Below are positions 1 through 8,104 of a stretch of 64,000 bases of DNA, in pieces. Made by a program: the position numbers and the translations under genes. Each line of letters starts with the position of its first letter. The stretch's first letter is position 1. The notes beneath the pieces were generated by a model. It worked only from the letters and a program-made list of their open reading frames with translations. It did no database searches and was not told the DNA's origin. This DNA is from Anaerolineaceae bacterium (GTDB taxonomy: Bacteria; Chloroflexota; Anaerolineae; Aggregatilineales; Phototrophicaceae), in NCBI GenBank assembly GCA_020634165.1, contig JACKCF010000001.1, positions 2,294,001-2,358,000 on the forward strand. Reading direction: 5' to 3'.

Positions 1-865
1 CCAGGTTGTAGACGTTGTTCGACCAGTTCTGAATGGTCGTATAACGGCAGCGACCACCTTCCTTGATGATGATTTCAACGACTGCACTGTGGAGGCTGTT
101 GCTGCTGTAGATCGGCGCCGTGCAGCCTTCAACGTAGTGCACATAAGCATCTTTATCGACAATAATCAGGGTGCGCTCAAATTGGCCCATGTTCTGGGTA
201 TTGATGCGGAAGTAAGCCTGTAGCGGCATTTCCACATGGACACCTGGTGGCACATAGATGAAGCTACCACCGGACCATACAGCCGTGTTCAGGGCCGCGA
301 ATTTGTTGTCATCCGCCGGAATGACCGTTGAAAAGTATTCCTTGACCAGTTCGGGGTACTCACGAAGACCACTATCCATATCAAGGAAGATGACGCCCTT
401 GGCCTCAAGGTCCTTGCGGATATTGTGATAGACCGATTCGCTATCATACTGCGCGGAAACGCCCTGGAGGAACTTCTGTTCCGCTTCCGGGATGCCCAGT
501 TTATCAAAGGTATCCTTGATTTCCTGCGGGACCGCATCCCAATCGGCTTCTGGGCGCTCGGTTGCGCGGACGTAGTAGTAGATGTCGTCGTAGTCGATCT
601 GGTTAAGATCACCACCCCACTGCGGCGTCGGCTTGGCCATAAAGGTATGATAGGCCTGGAGACGCACCTCAGTCATCCATTCGGGTTCGTTTTTCATCGC
701 GCTAATCTGGCGGACGACGTCTTCGTTGATGCCCTTTTCGCTTTTGAATTTGTATTGGACATCATCATCGTGGAAGCCATATGCTTCTTCATAAGAACGG
801 TTTAGCTGCTTAAGCGCGGCTTCTTCGTCTGTCAGTTGTTTATCACTGGGTACATAGTCAACCAT
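1..865 (-). CDS. sufB: SufB, Fe-S cluster scaffold subunit (3' end outside window)
   Basis: Partial gene: the N-terminal 288 residues are present and the C-terminal part lies beyond base 1. SufB is the scaffold subunit of the SufBCD complex that assembles Fe-S clusters in the cytoplasm. The visible part has the conserved SufB core, including SGGSFIYVPPGVHVEMPLQA, QFERTLIIVD and YVEGCTAPIY, in the order seen in the family. The ATG at 865-863 begins MVDYVPSDKQ, a normal SufB amino end. It lies 89 bases downstream of sufC on the same strand, so sufC-sufB form one transcription unit driven from the promoter near 1803-1838. Identity is secure; only the C-terminus is unseen. Confidence 0.96.
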   Translation of the reverse strand, partial: MVDYVPSDKQLTDEEAALKQLNRSYEEAYGFHDDDVQYKFKSEKGINEDVVRQISAMKNEPEWMTEVRLQAYHTFMAKPTPQWGGDLNQIDYDDIYYYVRATERPEADWDAVPQEIKDTFDKLGIPEAEQKFLQGVSAQYDSESVYHNIRKDLEAKGVIFLDMDSGLREYPELVKEYFSTVIPADDNKFAALNTAVWSGGSFIYVPPGVHVEMPLQAYFRINTQNMGQFERTLIIVDKDAYVHYVEGCTAPIYSSNSLHSAVVEIIIKEGGRCRYTTIQNWSNNVYNL

Positions 866-954
866 TTTGATCCTCTGTTTCTTTAGCTGCGGGCGTTGAT
901 CGCTAATCCAGACGCAACTGTGACAATACAGATGCGAGTAGACCAGCAGCGCGA

Positions 955-1737
955 TTAGGACTGGGCGACTGCGTACTTCTCGCGAATCCAGTCGTAGCCA
1001 TTCTCCTCAAGCTGGAGTGCCAATTCTGGACCGCCACTTTCAACAATCTGTCCAGCAAACATGACATGCACATAGTCTGGTTTGATGTAGTTAAGCATAC
1101 GCTGATAGTGGGTGATGACCAAAGCGCCCATGTCGGGACCCGTCAACTTGTTGACGCCTTCAGCGACAATACGCAGAGCATCGATATCCAGGCCGGAGTC
1201 CGTTTCATCGAGTACGGCGATCTTGGGTTCAAGGGTTGCCATCTGTAGCACTTCGGCACGCTTCTTTTCACCACCGCTAAAGCCTTCGTTCAGATAACGA
1301 CCTGCAAAGCTGTGGTCAATGCCGAGCAGATTCATTTTTTCTCGCAGGAGGCGTGTAAACTGCGGAATCGGCATGCCTTTTGAATCGGGGTCCTCATCCT
1401 TCAAGCGGGCGTTGATGGCGTGACGCAGGAAATTTGCGAGTGTGACGCCAGGAATCGATACGGGATATTGGAAAGCCAGGAACAAACCAGCGCGACTGCG
1501 CTCGTCGGCTTCCATTTCCAGCAAGTCATGTTCACCAAAGAGGACCTGACCCTCTGTCACCTCATAGGTAGGGTTGCCCATCAATACATTGGCGAGTGTG
1601 CTCTTACCAGAGCCATTAGGACCCATCAGCGCGTGGATTTCGCCTTGGCGAATCGTCAAATTGACGCCGCGCAGAATGGGTTGTTCATCACCCTCTACAT
1701 GGGCATGCAGATTTCTGATTTGCAACTCAACTGCCAT
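955..1737 (-). CDS. sufC: SufC, Fe-S assembly ATPase
   Basis: 260-residue ABC-type ATPase that powers the SufBCD scaffold. Walker A GPNGSGKST is at residues 39-47, the ABC signature FSGGEKKR at 153-160, and Walker B with the SufC-typical DETDSGLD at 177-184. Length matches the family (about 250). It is the first gene of the visible suf unit and sufB follows 89 bases on. The ATG at 1737 fits: a 66-base leader separates it from the predicted transcription start. In many bacteria sufC precedes sufB and sufD, and the order here agrees. Confidence 0.97.
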   Translation of the reverse strand: MAVELQIRNLHAHVEGDEQPILRGVNLTIRQGEIHALMGPNGSGKSTLANVLMGNPTYEVTEGQVLFGEHDLLEMEADERSRAGLFLAFQYPVSIPGVTLANFLRHAINARLKDEDPDSKGMPIPQFTRLLREKMNLLGIDHSFAGRYLNEGFSGGEKKRAEVLQMATLEPKIAVLDETDSGLDIDALRIVAEGVNKLTGPDMGALVITHYQRMLNYIKPDYVHVMFAGQIVESGGPELALQLEENGYDWIREKYAVAQS

Positions 1738-1802
1738 TATGCAGCCTTTCTTCTTATCTGATTTTAAGGTCAGTTAAAAATTATCTGTACCCTGCGGTTA
1801 AT

Positions 1803-1838
1803 CGGACCCAGTATAGCAAGCGGGCTATGGGGTGTCAA
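1803..1838 (-). promoter_or_regulatory. Predicted sigma-70-type promoter of the suf operon
   Basis: On the minus strand a perfect -35 TTGACA (1838-1833) and a -10 TATACT (1815-1810) are separated by exactly 17 bases. This lies 72 bases upstream of the sufC start codon. The spacer and -10 hold an imperfect inverted repeat (TATAGC, six bases, GCTATG on the plus strand) that could be a regulator site; that part is inference. Confidence 0.7.
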
Positions 1839-1989
1839 TAATGATGATCGCTATCTGATTAATTGCTCATATGCGATAATATAGGCGCTGAGAAGCGTAC
1901 CCGTTTGAGCAATGATTTGATGCTGTCAAATTGACTTCACTTACCCCCTATGCTACCCTTTTGCAATGTACCTGGACGGAGAAAACACT

Positions 1990-2301
1990 ATGAGCGACAC
2001 AGACATCACCGCAAAAAACGAAGGACTGTGGGAAGCCTTGCGTTCGGTAGTAGACCCAGAAATCGGCATGAACGTCATTGAGTTGGGCCTGATTCGTGAT
2101 ATAGATATTCAGGATAGCAGCGCGCATATTCTCATGATTATGACGACGCCGTTCTGCCCTTATGCGCCACAACTCCTAGAGCAGACACGTCGTACGGCGC
2201 AGGATTACCTGGGGGTACCGACAACCATCGAGATGGGCATGGAAATGTGGGACCCCAGCATGATGGAAGAAGGCGCTGCGAGCGATTGGGGCCTTTTCTA
2301 G
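1990..2301 (+). CDS. MIP18/DUF59-family Fe-S assembly factor (SufT-like)
   Basis: 103-residue single-domain protein of the MIP18 (DUF59) family, which helps mature Fe-S proteins. It has the two family hallmarks: DPEIGMNVIELGLI near residue 23, and TTPFCPYAPQ with the conserved reactive cysteine. The start is placed at 1990 because GGACGGAG lies 8 bases upstream; a longer in-frame version from 1966 has no ribosome site. It is divergent from sufC and shares a 250-base intergenic region with it, consistent with a joint role in cluster assembly. Exact subfamily (SufT or PaaD-like) cannot be fixed by eye. Confidence 0.88.
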   Translation: MSDTDITAKNEGLWEALRSVVDPEIGMNVIELGLIRDIDIQDSSAHILMIMTTPFCPYAPQLLEQTRRTAQDYLGVPTTIEMGMEMWDPSMMEEGAASDWGLF

Positions 2302-2321
2302 GTCGTCAGCGAGCAAAAAGT

Positions 2322-2352
2322 AAAAAGCGACCTGCCAACAGGTCGCTTTTTT
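2322..2352. terminator. Bidirectional intrinsic terminator
   Basis: Inverted repeat AAAAAGCGACCTG, loop of four bases, CAGGTCGCTTTTT lies between the convergent MIP18 gene (ends 2301) and the cell-wall hydrolase gene (ends 2355). A-run and T-run flank the stem, so it can act on both strands. Confidence 0.88.
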
Positions 2353-2354
2353 GT

Positions 2355-4493
2355 TTAAGGGCGGTTGCTCTGGATGAACACTTTGGGATCGACATAGTGC
2401 TTTTTGAGGCGAGCCAAATCCATGCCGGGCCAATCACCAGGACTGAGTTCTAGCACGGTTGTTGCAACCAGGTCAAAGTGCAGGTGCGGAATGAAGCGAC
2501 CACCACCATCGCCAACTTCCGCAATTTGCTGGCCGCGTTTGACACGATCACCGACATTGACGCGGACGTTCTGCATATGGCCATAGCGGCTATACATGAC
2601 GCGACCATTGGTTGCTTTCAGCGGGTCGTGGCGGATGATAGTGATATTGCCCCAGGGGCGCAGGTCCGCCTGATAAACGACGACACCACTTGCCGTTGCA
2701 TAAACTGGCATGCCACGATCTTCATATGGGCGGCCAAAGTTGAGATCGGCACCGGTATGATACGCCTGACTGGGTGTGCCTTCAAAGTAGAGTTGGGCAT
2801 AAGGACTGGCATCCAGCCACCCCTGCGGCCATACGCGCACAGCAAGACGCTCATCTTCGGTCCCTACGGGCGAGTCGAAGCCGTCCGCAACATAAATGCC
2901 ATTAATGATGTCTGGACCACTACTACCACCGCTTGATCCTGAGCCACTATCCGAACCACCGCTGCCACCCGATACCGTGATAATGCGGCGGAAACGAACA
3001 GCATCGAAGGCAATTACCTTATCTGATTCGCCTGTGACATCATTCAGGAAAACTTTGCCCGCGTTGAGCTGACCTTTTACCAGATCGAAAATACCAATGG
3101 TCACCCACTGGTTACGGTTCTGCCATTGGTTAATATCGACAACAACTTCCGTATTGGTGCCGCGAATACCATGAACCTTGTAGCGGGCTTTGGTTGTCGT
3201 GGCATTGCGTGTAGGGACAAATGTGGCGATTTCGTAACGACCTGATTCAGGAAGGTCTGTTTTCCATTCGACCCAGACCTTGCTGATATTGGTCTCGGTC
3301 TTTTTATAGAGAACATCCCAATTCCATGTGCCCTTAAACGAACTGAATTCCTGGTTGCCTGTATAGCTACCACTGCGGAAGCCAGGACCATTAGGCACAA
3401 CAATCACTTCATCGGAATAATGCTCTTCTTCTCCTGGCGGTGGGTCCGAAGGCGTTACGGTCACAGGCAAGTTGACTGCACCATATTGGCCGATAACACC
3501 ATAGCGCCACCAGCTAAGCCCTGGGTTCTTGTGACGCTCAGTGGCCAGTGTGTGCGCTGTGACTTGCTCTTCAAGGGGTGCATCACCCTGTAATGCGGAG
3601 ATGATCGGGCGGCCATAGGTTGCCCAGGTATCCATCATCTGCTGAAGGGTTTCTTCCGGCGTTTTGCGGAATGTGTACCAATAGCACTGCGGATGAATAC
3701 TATCTACAAAGGGATACCATTCATCGGGGAAGATACTGCTATAATGCCAGGGACGCGGGTCCATGCTCATGCCGATGTGAAAACGCGAATCGTTGATGAG
3801 TTGGCGAACGCGCATCATGAATGGGCGTACCGCTTCCGCGCCTCCTTGCCAAAAGCCAGCATAAGGTTCAACATCGAGGATCATCGACTTGACACCAGCG
3901 TTATTGCAGGTTTCAGCGACAATGCGCGCTTCGTTTTCGATGTCTGTTCCAGTGGGAACGCACCAGGCATGCAGTTCGAGGCCATAATTGCCGAGGGTAC
4001 TGGCCCAGCGTGTCAAATCTGACGAGCCATTGACAGCCATCTGGCTGCTATCGAACCTCCCCTGCCAAAATGGACCGTCGCTTGTCTTGACCCAGATTTG
4101 CTTAACATTAGGGGCAAGCCGCTTGATGTTACGGGCAAATTCATCAATGGTACTCTCCGCAATGCTGTCACCTTTCCAGTGCCAGACAGCGACAGCCCCA
4201 TCGTAGGGGGTTGTGACCTGATTGTCTGGTGTACCACCGACGACAGCCTCAAACTCGACAACGCTGCCCGCGACCCATCCACCGACACCTGAATACTCAA
4301 CCCAGTACCAACTATCACTCGTGCGTGTCTGGGGATAGTAGATACACAATGCCAGGTCGCGAAGGTCACCAATATCACGATACTGGGTACCTGGCCCAGT
4401 ACGGATGTTGGCATAAGCCGATTTTGTATTGGCAATGGCTTTTTGAGCTGGACCTGGCGAACTGGGTTTCGGTACGGACGCGGAGCTACTCAT
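2355..4493 (-). CDS. Multidomain cell-wall hydrolase: SH3b, TIM-barrel-like, golvesin-like, M23 peptidase
   Basis: 712 residues, four recognisable parts. About 20-85 is SH3-like (NIRTGPGTQYRDIGDL), usually a wall-binding module. About 95-340 resembles a glycosidase-type TIM barrel (VAVWHWKGDS, MILDVEPYAG). About 365-510 resembles the golvesin C-terminal-like carbohydrate-binding domain. A Gly/Ser linker (about 515-530) leads to an M23 endopeptidase whose zinc motifs HTGAD and HLHFD are intact. The start is set at the ATG at 4493 because GAGAGGG precedes it by 7 bases; a TTG at 4514 would overlap that site. No signal peptide is seen, which is odd for a wall enzyme. The domain limits are approximate; the M23 assignment is firm, the barrel is inferred. 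Confidence 0.85.
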   Translation of the reverse strand: MSSSASVPKPSSPGPAQKAIANTKSAYANIRTGPGTQYRDIGDLRDLALCIYYPQTRTSDSWYWVEYSGVGGWVAGSVVEFEAVVGGTPDNQVTTPYDGAVAVWHWKGDSIAESTIDEFARNIKRLAPNVKQIWVKTSDGPFWQGRFDSSQMAVNGSSDLTRWASTLGNYGLELHAWCVPTGTDIENEARIVAETCNNAGVKSMILDVEPYAGFWQGGAEAVRPFMMRVRQLINDSRFHIGMSMDPRPWHYSSIFPDEWYPFVDSIHPQCYWYTFRKTPEETLQQMMDTWATYGRPIISALQGDAPLEEQVTAHTLATERHKNPGLSWWRYGVIGQYGAVNLPVTVTPSDPPPGEEEHYSDEVIVVPNGPGFRSGSYTGNQEFSSFKGTWNWDVLYKKTETNISKVWVEWKTDLPESGRYEIATFVPTRNATTTKARYKVHGIRGTNTEVVVDINQWQNRNQWVTIGIFDLVKGQLNAGKVFLNDVTGESDKVIAFDAVRFRRIITVSGGSGGSDSGSGSSGGSSGPDIINGIYVADGFDSPVGTEDERLAVRVWPQGWLDASPYAQLYFEGTPSQAYHTGADLNFGRPYEDRGMPVYATASGVVVYQADLRPWGNITIIRHDPLKATNGRVMYSRYGHMQNVRVNVGDRVKRGQQIAEVGDGGGRFIPHLHFDLVATTVLELSPGDWPGMDLARLKKHYVDPKVFIQSNRP

Positions 4494-4638
4494 CGCGCTT
4501 TCCCTCTCGATCAAATGGAGATTTTAATAAGGGTATTTCTACTTAGCGCAATCGGCGCACAAACGAAATTGCAACCTAACTATAGCATAGTTCCGTTTAA
4601 TGAAACGCGAATCGAAACAGAAATTCCCTGGAAATACG

Positions 4639-5688
4639 TTAGACAATTGTGATGCCGGGTGGGCCTTCTTTTGCTATACCGATGTAATAGGCAGGCACAT
4701 CACGCGCAATCAGATCGGAGAACAAGGCGTCAGAATCATCAGGATGAACGGCCATGAGCAGCCCGCCAGATGTCTGTGGATCGAAGAGCATCTGCGTCTG
4801 CCACCAAGCGAGATTAAGGGTATCGGTCAGCCATTGTGAGAAATGAACCGCATTGCGTGAGGTTCCGCCGGGGAATATCTCGGCTTCACCGTATTCCATT
4901 GCTCCAGGATACCAGTGAAGGCTGTCGAAGGCGATTTCAAAAGATACGTTGCTCGCTTCAGCGATTTCGTACCCATGACCGATCAGGCTATAACCTGTGA
5001 TGTCCGTCATCGCATGCACACGATGCTGTTGAGCCAGTTCGGCAGCATCACGATTAAGCTGCATCATACCGTGAGTGACCTGAGCAATGTGTTCGTCAGA
5101 GGCAACGCTTTGCTTGAGGGCTGTCGTAATGACACCTGTACCCAGCGGCTTCGTCAGGATCAGTCTGTCGCCTGGTTGGGCACCTGATTTACGAATGATC
5201 TTGTCCGGGTGGACCTCACCCATAATCGATAAGCCATATTTCGGTTCTTTGTCGGCGACGGTGTGGCCACCCGCAATAACCGCCCCGGCCTGCTTGACGA
5301 CATTTGCCCCACCCTGCAGGATGTCCTGAAGAATCTGCATATCGTAGCCATCCGGGAATGCAACCAGATTCATGGCCATCAGGGGTCTACCACCCATCGC
5401 ATAGACATCGCTGAGGGCATTGGCGGCGGCTATGGCACCAAACGCATAAGGATCATCGACCACTGGAGGAAAGAAATCGGCAGTCTGGATGATGGCACGT
5501 GACGCATCGAACTGATAGACGGCTGAGTCATCAGGTGAACCGAGACCGACCAGAAGTTGCGGGTAGTCTTCATTATTGAATGTTTTGACTAATGGGCGCA
5601 GGACCTGCGCCAAATCGCTCGCACCGAGCTTAGATGCTCAACCAGCGCAAGATGCAAGCGATGTCAGGCGAATTTGTTCGCGTGTCAT
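4639..5688 (-). CDS. selD: Selenide, water dikinase (selenophosphate synthase) with selenocysteine
   Basis: 349 residues if the TGA at 5640-5638 is read as selenocysteine (residue 17). It makes selenophosphate from selenide and ATP for Sec-tRNA and selenouridine synthesis. The ATG at 5688 has TAAGG 7 bases upstream. The N-terminus reads TSLASCAG-Sec-ASKLGASDL, the family's active-site segment where most SelD have Cys or Sec followed two or three residues later by the catalytic Lys (Lys20 here). ATP-binding motifs GSPDDSAVY, SDVYAMGG and GGHTVADKEP follow. Taking the first in-frame start after the TGA (TTG 5613) would delete the catalytic residues. A 7-bp hairpin 26 bases after the TGA fits a bacterial SECIS element. 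No other sel gene is in the window. Confidence 0.93.
5595..5611 (-). promoter_or_regulatory. Candidate bacterial SECIS hairpin in selD
   Basis: On the minus strand GGCGCAG, loop GTC, CTGCGCC forms a perfect 7-bp stem with a G as first loop base. The loop lies 33 bases downstream of the TGA at 5640-5638, inside the distance range known for bacterial SECIS elements. A second, weaker hairpin (GCTCG, GTG, CGAGC) lies between them. Confidence 0.6.
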
Positions 5689-5814
5689 CCAGAAACCTTA
5701 CAAGAACCGTGTGAAACATTGACGATGAACAGTATAGCATTCCAGCGATTCTGGCCAAGAGGACAAATTAGCCATTTTCGCAGTTAACAGCCTTCCATCT
5801 GCATTGAATTCTGT

Positions 5815-5820
5815 TATACT
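5815..5820 (+). promoter_or_regulatory. Probable -10 box of the tRNA-Pro gene
   Basis: TATACT ends 12 bases before the first base of the tRNA, the right distance for a tRNA promoter. The -35 region is weak (TTCCAT, 16-base spacing). Confidence 0.45.
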
Positions 5821-5832
5821 ACTGGGCGTTGA

Positions 5833-5907
5833 CGGGGCGTGGCGCAGCCCGGCTAGCGCGCTTGCATGGGGTGCAAGAGGTCGTGGGTTCGAATCCCGCC
5901 GCCCCGA
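5833..5907 (+). tRNA. tRNA-Pro (anticodon GGG)
   Basis: Full cloverleaf: acceptor CGGGGCG pairs with CGCCCCG, D arm GGCGCAGCC, anticodon stem CTTGC/GCAAG with loop ATGGGGT (anticodon GGG), T arm GTGGGTTCGAATCCCGC. The first base C opposite G72 is typical of bacterial proline tRNAs. CCA is not encoded. A terminator follows directly. Confidence 0.95.
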
Positions 5908-5912
5908 CACAG

Positions 5913-5938
5913 AAACTCTCGCAGATGCGGGAGTTTTT
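5913..5938 (+). terminator. Intrinsic terminator of tRNA-Pro
   Basis: AAACTCTCGC, loop AGAT, GCGGGAGTTT then TTTTT tail, six bases after the tRNA. Ten paired bases including one G-T pair. Confidence 0.85.
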
Positions 5939-6105
5939 CATTTGTGTTTTTGTTCCATAAAGTTTGGCACATAGCTGGTATACCATGCTGTTGAAAGTGA
6001 CATTGAGAGGCATAGTCTTCTAGGCTAAAAGGGCTAAATGTGTTTTTATCATCAAAATCTTCAAAACATCTTCATATTCTTTGGGTACTTTCATAAATAG
6101 TCGTC

Positions 6106-6123
6106 ATACCACGAATGTGGTAT
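6106..6123. promoter_or_regulatory. Perfect 7-bp inverted repeat upstream of the ABC binding-protein gene
   Basis: ATACCAC-GAAT-GTGGTAT, 57 bases before the start codon at 6180 and overlapping a TATAAA (6121-6126) that could be a -10 box. Position and symmetry suggest an operator; no regulator gene is adjacent. The stretch 5939-6105 holds no recognisable gene. Confidence 0.4.
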
Positions 6124-6179
6124 AAACATGTGCGCGCGAAGCGCAAAATAAATTCATGTTGTTCGCAAGGAGCACACAT

Positions 6180-8027
6180 ATGAAGCGGTTTACCCATTTA
6201 TTCATGGTGGGTGTTTTGCTTACGCTTGTTTTGGCGTTAGTAGGCCCTGCCGCAGCACAAGACGCTGCTAATACAGGTGGCGTTGTCATCGAAGGTAACA
6301 TTGGTGGTGATCCAAGCACCTTCAATCCCCTTCTCGGTAGCGATACTGTTTCCTCTGATGTTTACAGCAAGATGTATCCAGACCTTATCGCCATCAACCC
6401 AGAAACCCTGCGCAGCGAACCGATGCAACTCGGCGGCCTGGCAGAGAGCTGGGAATATGACGAGACTGGTACTGTCCTGACCGTCCATCTGCGCCAGGAC
6501 CTTGTCTGGAGTGACGGAACACCGATCACTGCTGATGACTACATCTGGGCAGCCGACGCCGTTCGCAGTGGTCTGACCAGTTCACCGCGTACCAGCGCTT
6601 TCACTTCACTGGCTGATGGCACCCCGGAATCGGGTTTCGTTGACAGCTATGAGAAGATCGATGACTACACCATTCAGTTCGTCCTGGGCCAGCCCGTCCG
6701 CGATGACGAAGGTAATATCACTGAAATTCTGCCAAACTGTGTTGCTCTCGACAGCATTTCTGACGTATCTGTTGTTCCGTCACATCTGTACGAAGCTGCC
6801 TTTGGCATGGATTATGCCGCGATGGACGAAGATCCTTTCTTCGTACCGACAGCAACCTTCGGCGCCTTCACAGATCCATTCTTCGAGGCTGGTGTTCAGG
6901 TCAGCATGCTTGGTGCACCTGAATACAGCGACGCTGTTCTGGGTTATGTGAATCCTTCAGAATACGTGCAGTTGTCTGTACCGGACACCACTGTCGAATA
7001 CGAACGCTTCCTGGCTGGCGAGCTAACCTTCATTGGTATCAGTGCCGACCGTCAGAATGATTTCCGTACTCTGGCAGAAGAAGAAGGCTATCAGGTCTTC
7101 GAGTCCCCACAGAATGGTTACACCTACGTTGGCTGGAACCTGGCTGATCCGAGCAATCCGCAGCCCGGCGTTGATGAAAATGGCAACCCGATTGATCAAG
7201 GTATCCACCCGCTGTTTGGCGATGTCCGCGTTCGTCAGGCTATGGCCTACGCAATTGATACAACCTCGATGATCGGTACCCGCCCTGATGGTGATAACCC
7301 GGCAACCGGTATCCTGGAAGGTAACGGTTATCAGGCAGTGACCCACAACAGTGGTGAAGGCGTGACCTTTGTTGATCCAGGTCTGGAACCGTATGCCTTC
7401 GATCCTGAGAAGGCCCTGGAACTGCTGGCTGAAGCCGGTTGGTCTGACCAGGATGGTGACGGCCAGTTGGAATGCAACGACTGCCTGTATGCCCAACAAG
7501 TTGACCCGGATTACAACGGTACCCCGATGACCTTCTCACTGGCGACCAACGCTGGTAACGAAGTTCGCGAGCGTGTCGGCCAGACCATCCGCGAGCAACT
7601 GAGCCAAATCGGCATCACCGTTGAGTTCGAAGCCATTGACTTCGGCGCACTGGTAGACCTGCTGCTTTCCCAGACCCATGATGCTATCATCATCGGCTGG
7701 AGCCTCGGCCTGCCGTTCGACCCCGATGGCCGCTGGGCCTTCTCGGCTGAATCCGATGTTCCGGGTTCGGGCTTTGCTTACACCAGCTACGCTAATCCTG
7801 AATTGGATGCGCTCTGGGAAGAAGCTACAACCATCCCCGGTTGTGACCCCGAAGCACGTGTAGAACTGTACCAGCAAGCTATGCAGATCCTATATGAAGA
7901 TCAGCCCTACCTCTGGCTGGTTATCAACAATGTTATGGCTGCTGCCCAGCCAAATGTTGAGGGTTGGGATCCGCTGCCGGCTGCTAATCTCTGGAACCTG
8001 GACGCCTGGCGCGTTATCGAAGACTAA
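6180..8027 (+). CDS. ABC transporter substrate-binding protein, peptide/nickel (SBP family 5)
   Basis: 615-residue extracytoplasmic binding protein of the oligopeptide/dipeptide importer class. Start at 6180 is supported by AAGGAG 7 bases upstream. A Sec signal (KRF, hydrophobic core to about residue 22, cut after GPAAA) is clear; there is no lipobox cysteine, so anchoring is not by lipid. The typical family-5 core follows (SDGTPITADDYIWA, VRQAMAYAID, WDPLPAANLWNLDAWRV at the end). Near residue 425 DQDGDGQLE resembles an EF-hand-like calcium loop, directly followed by a CNDC pair. It heads a transporter unit with two permeases; no ATPase gene is present, so those subunits must be encoded elsewhere. 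Substrate is unknown. Confidence 0.93.
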   Translation: MKRFTHLFMVGVLLTLVLALVGPAAAQDAANTGGVVIEGNIGGDPSTFNPLLGSDTVSSDVYSKMYPDLIAINPETLRSEPMQLGGLAESWEYDETGTVLTVHLRQDLVWSDGTPITADDYIWAADAVRSGLTSSPRTSAFTSLADGTPESGFVDSYEKIDDYTIQFVLGQPVRDDEGNITEILPNCVALDSISDVSVVPSHLYEAAFGMDYAAMDEDPFFVPTATFGAFTDPFFEAGVQVSMLGAPEYSDAVLGYVNPSEYVQLSVPDTTVEYERFLAGELTFIGISADRQNDFRTLAEEEGYQVFESPQNGYTYVGWNLADPSNPQPGVDENGNPIDQGIHPLFGDVRVRQAMAYAIDTTSMIGTRPDGDNPATGILEGNGYQAVTHNSGEGVTFVDPGLEPYAFDPEKALELLAEAGWSDQDGDGQLECNDCLYAQQVDPDYNGTPMTFSLATNAGNEVRERVGQTIREQLSQIGITVEFEAIDFGALVDLLLSQTHDAIIIGWSLGLPFDPDGRWAFSAESDVPGSGFAYTSYANPELDALWEEATTIPGCDPEARVELYQQAMQILYEDQPYLWLVINNVMAAAQPNVEGWDPLPAANLWNLDAWRVIED

Positions 8028-8040
8028 GATGTAACAAAAG

Positions 8041-8069
8041 GAATGGCCATCACTCAGTGGTGGCCATTC
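8041..8069 (+). promoter_or_regulatory. 13-bp intercistronic stem-loop between binding protein and permease
   Basis: GAATGGCCATCAC, loop TCA, GTGGTGGCCATTC with one T-G pair, between the binding-protein stop (8027) and the permease start (8105). The following bases are only mildly T-rich (TGTCCTTT), so it is more likely an mRNA-stabilising or partial-termination hairpin. Such hairpins are known to raise binding protein over permease levels. Confidence 0.6.
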
Positions 8070-8104
8070 TGTCCTTTATCCCTAAGTAGAACGGTAATTG
8101 AAAT

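Noticed and set aside
4639..5613. SelD as a 324-residue protein starting at TTG 5613
   Set aside because: This start removes the catalytic Sec17 and Lys20; an ATG with a ribosome site lies upstream and the only interruption is one TGA at the Sec position, so it is neither a truncation nor a frameshift.
5698..6013. Minus-strand ORFs over the tRNA-Pro region
   Set aside because: They run through the tRNA and its terminator and have no coding features.
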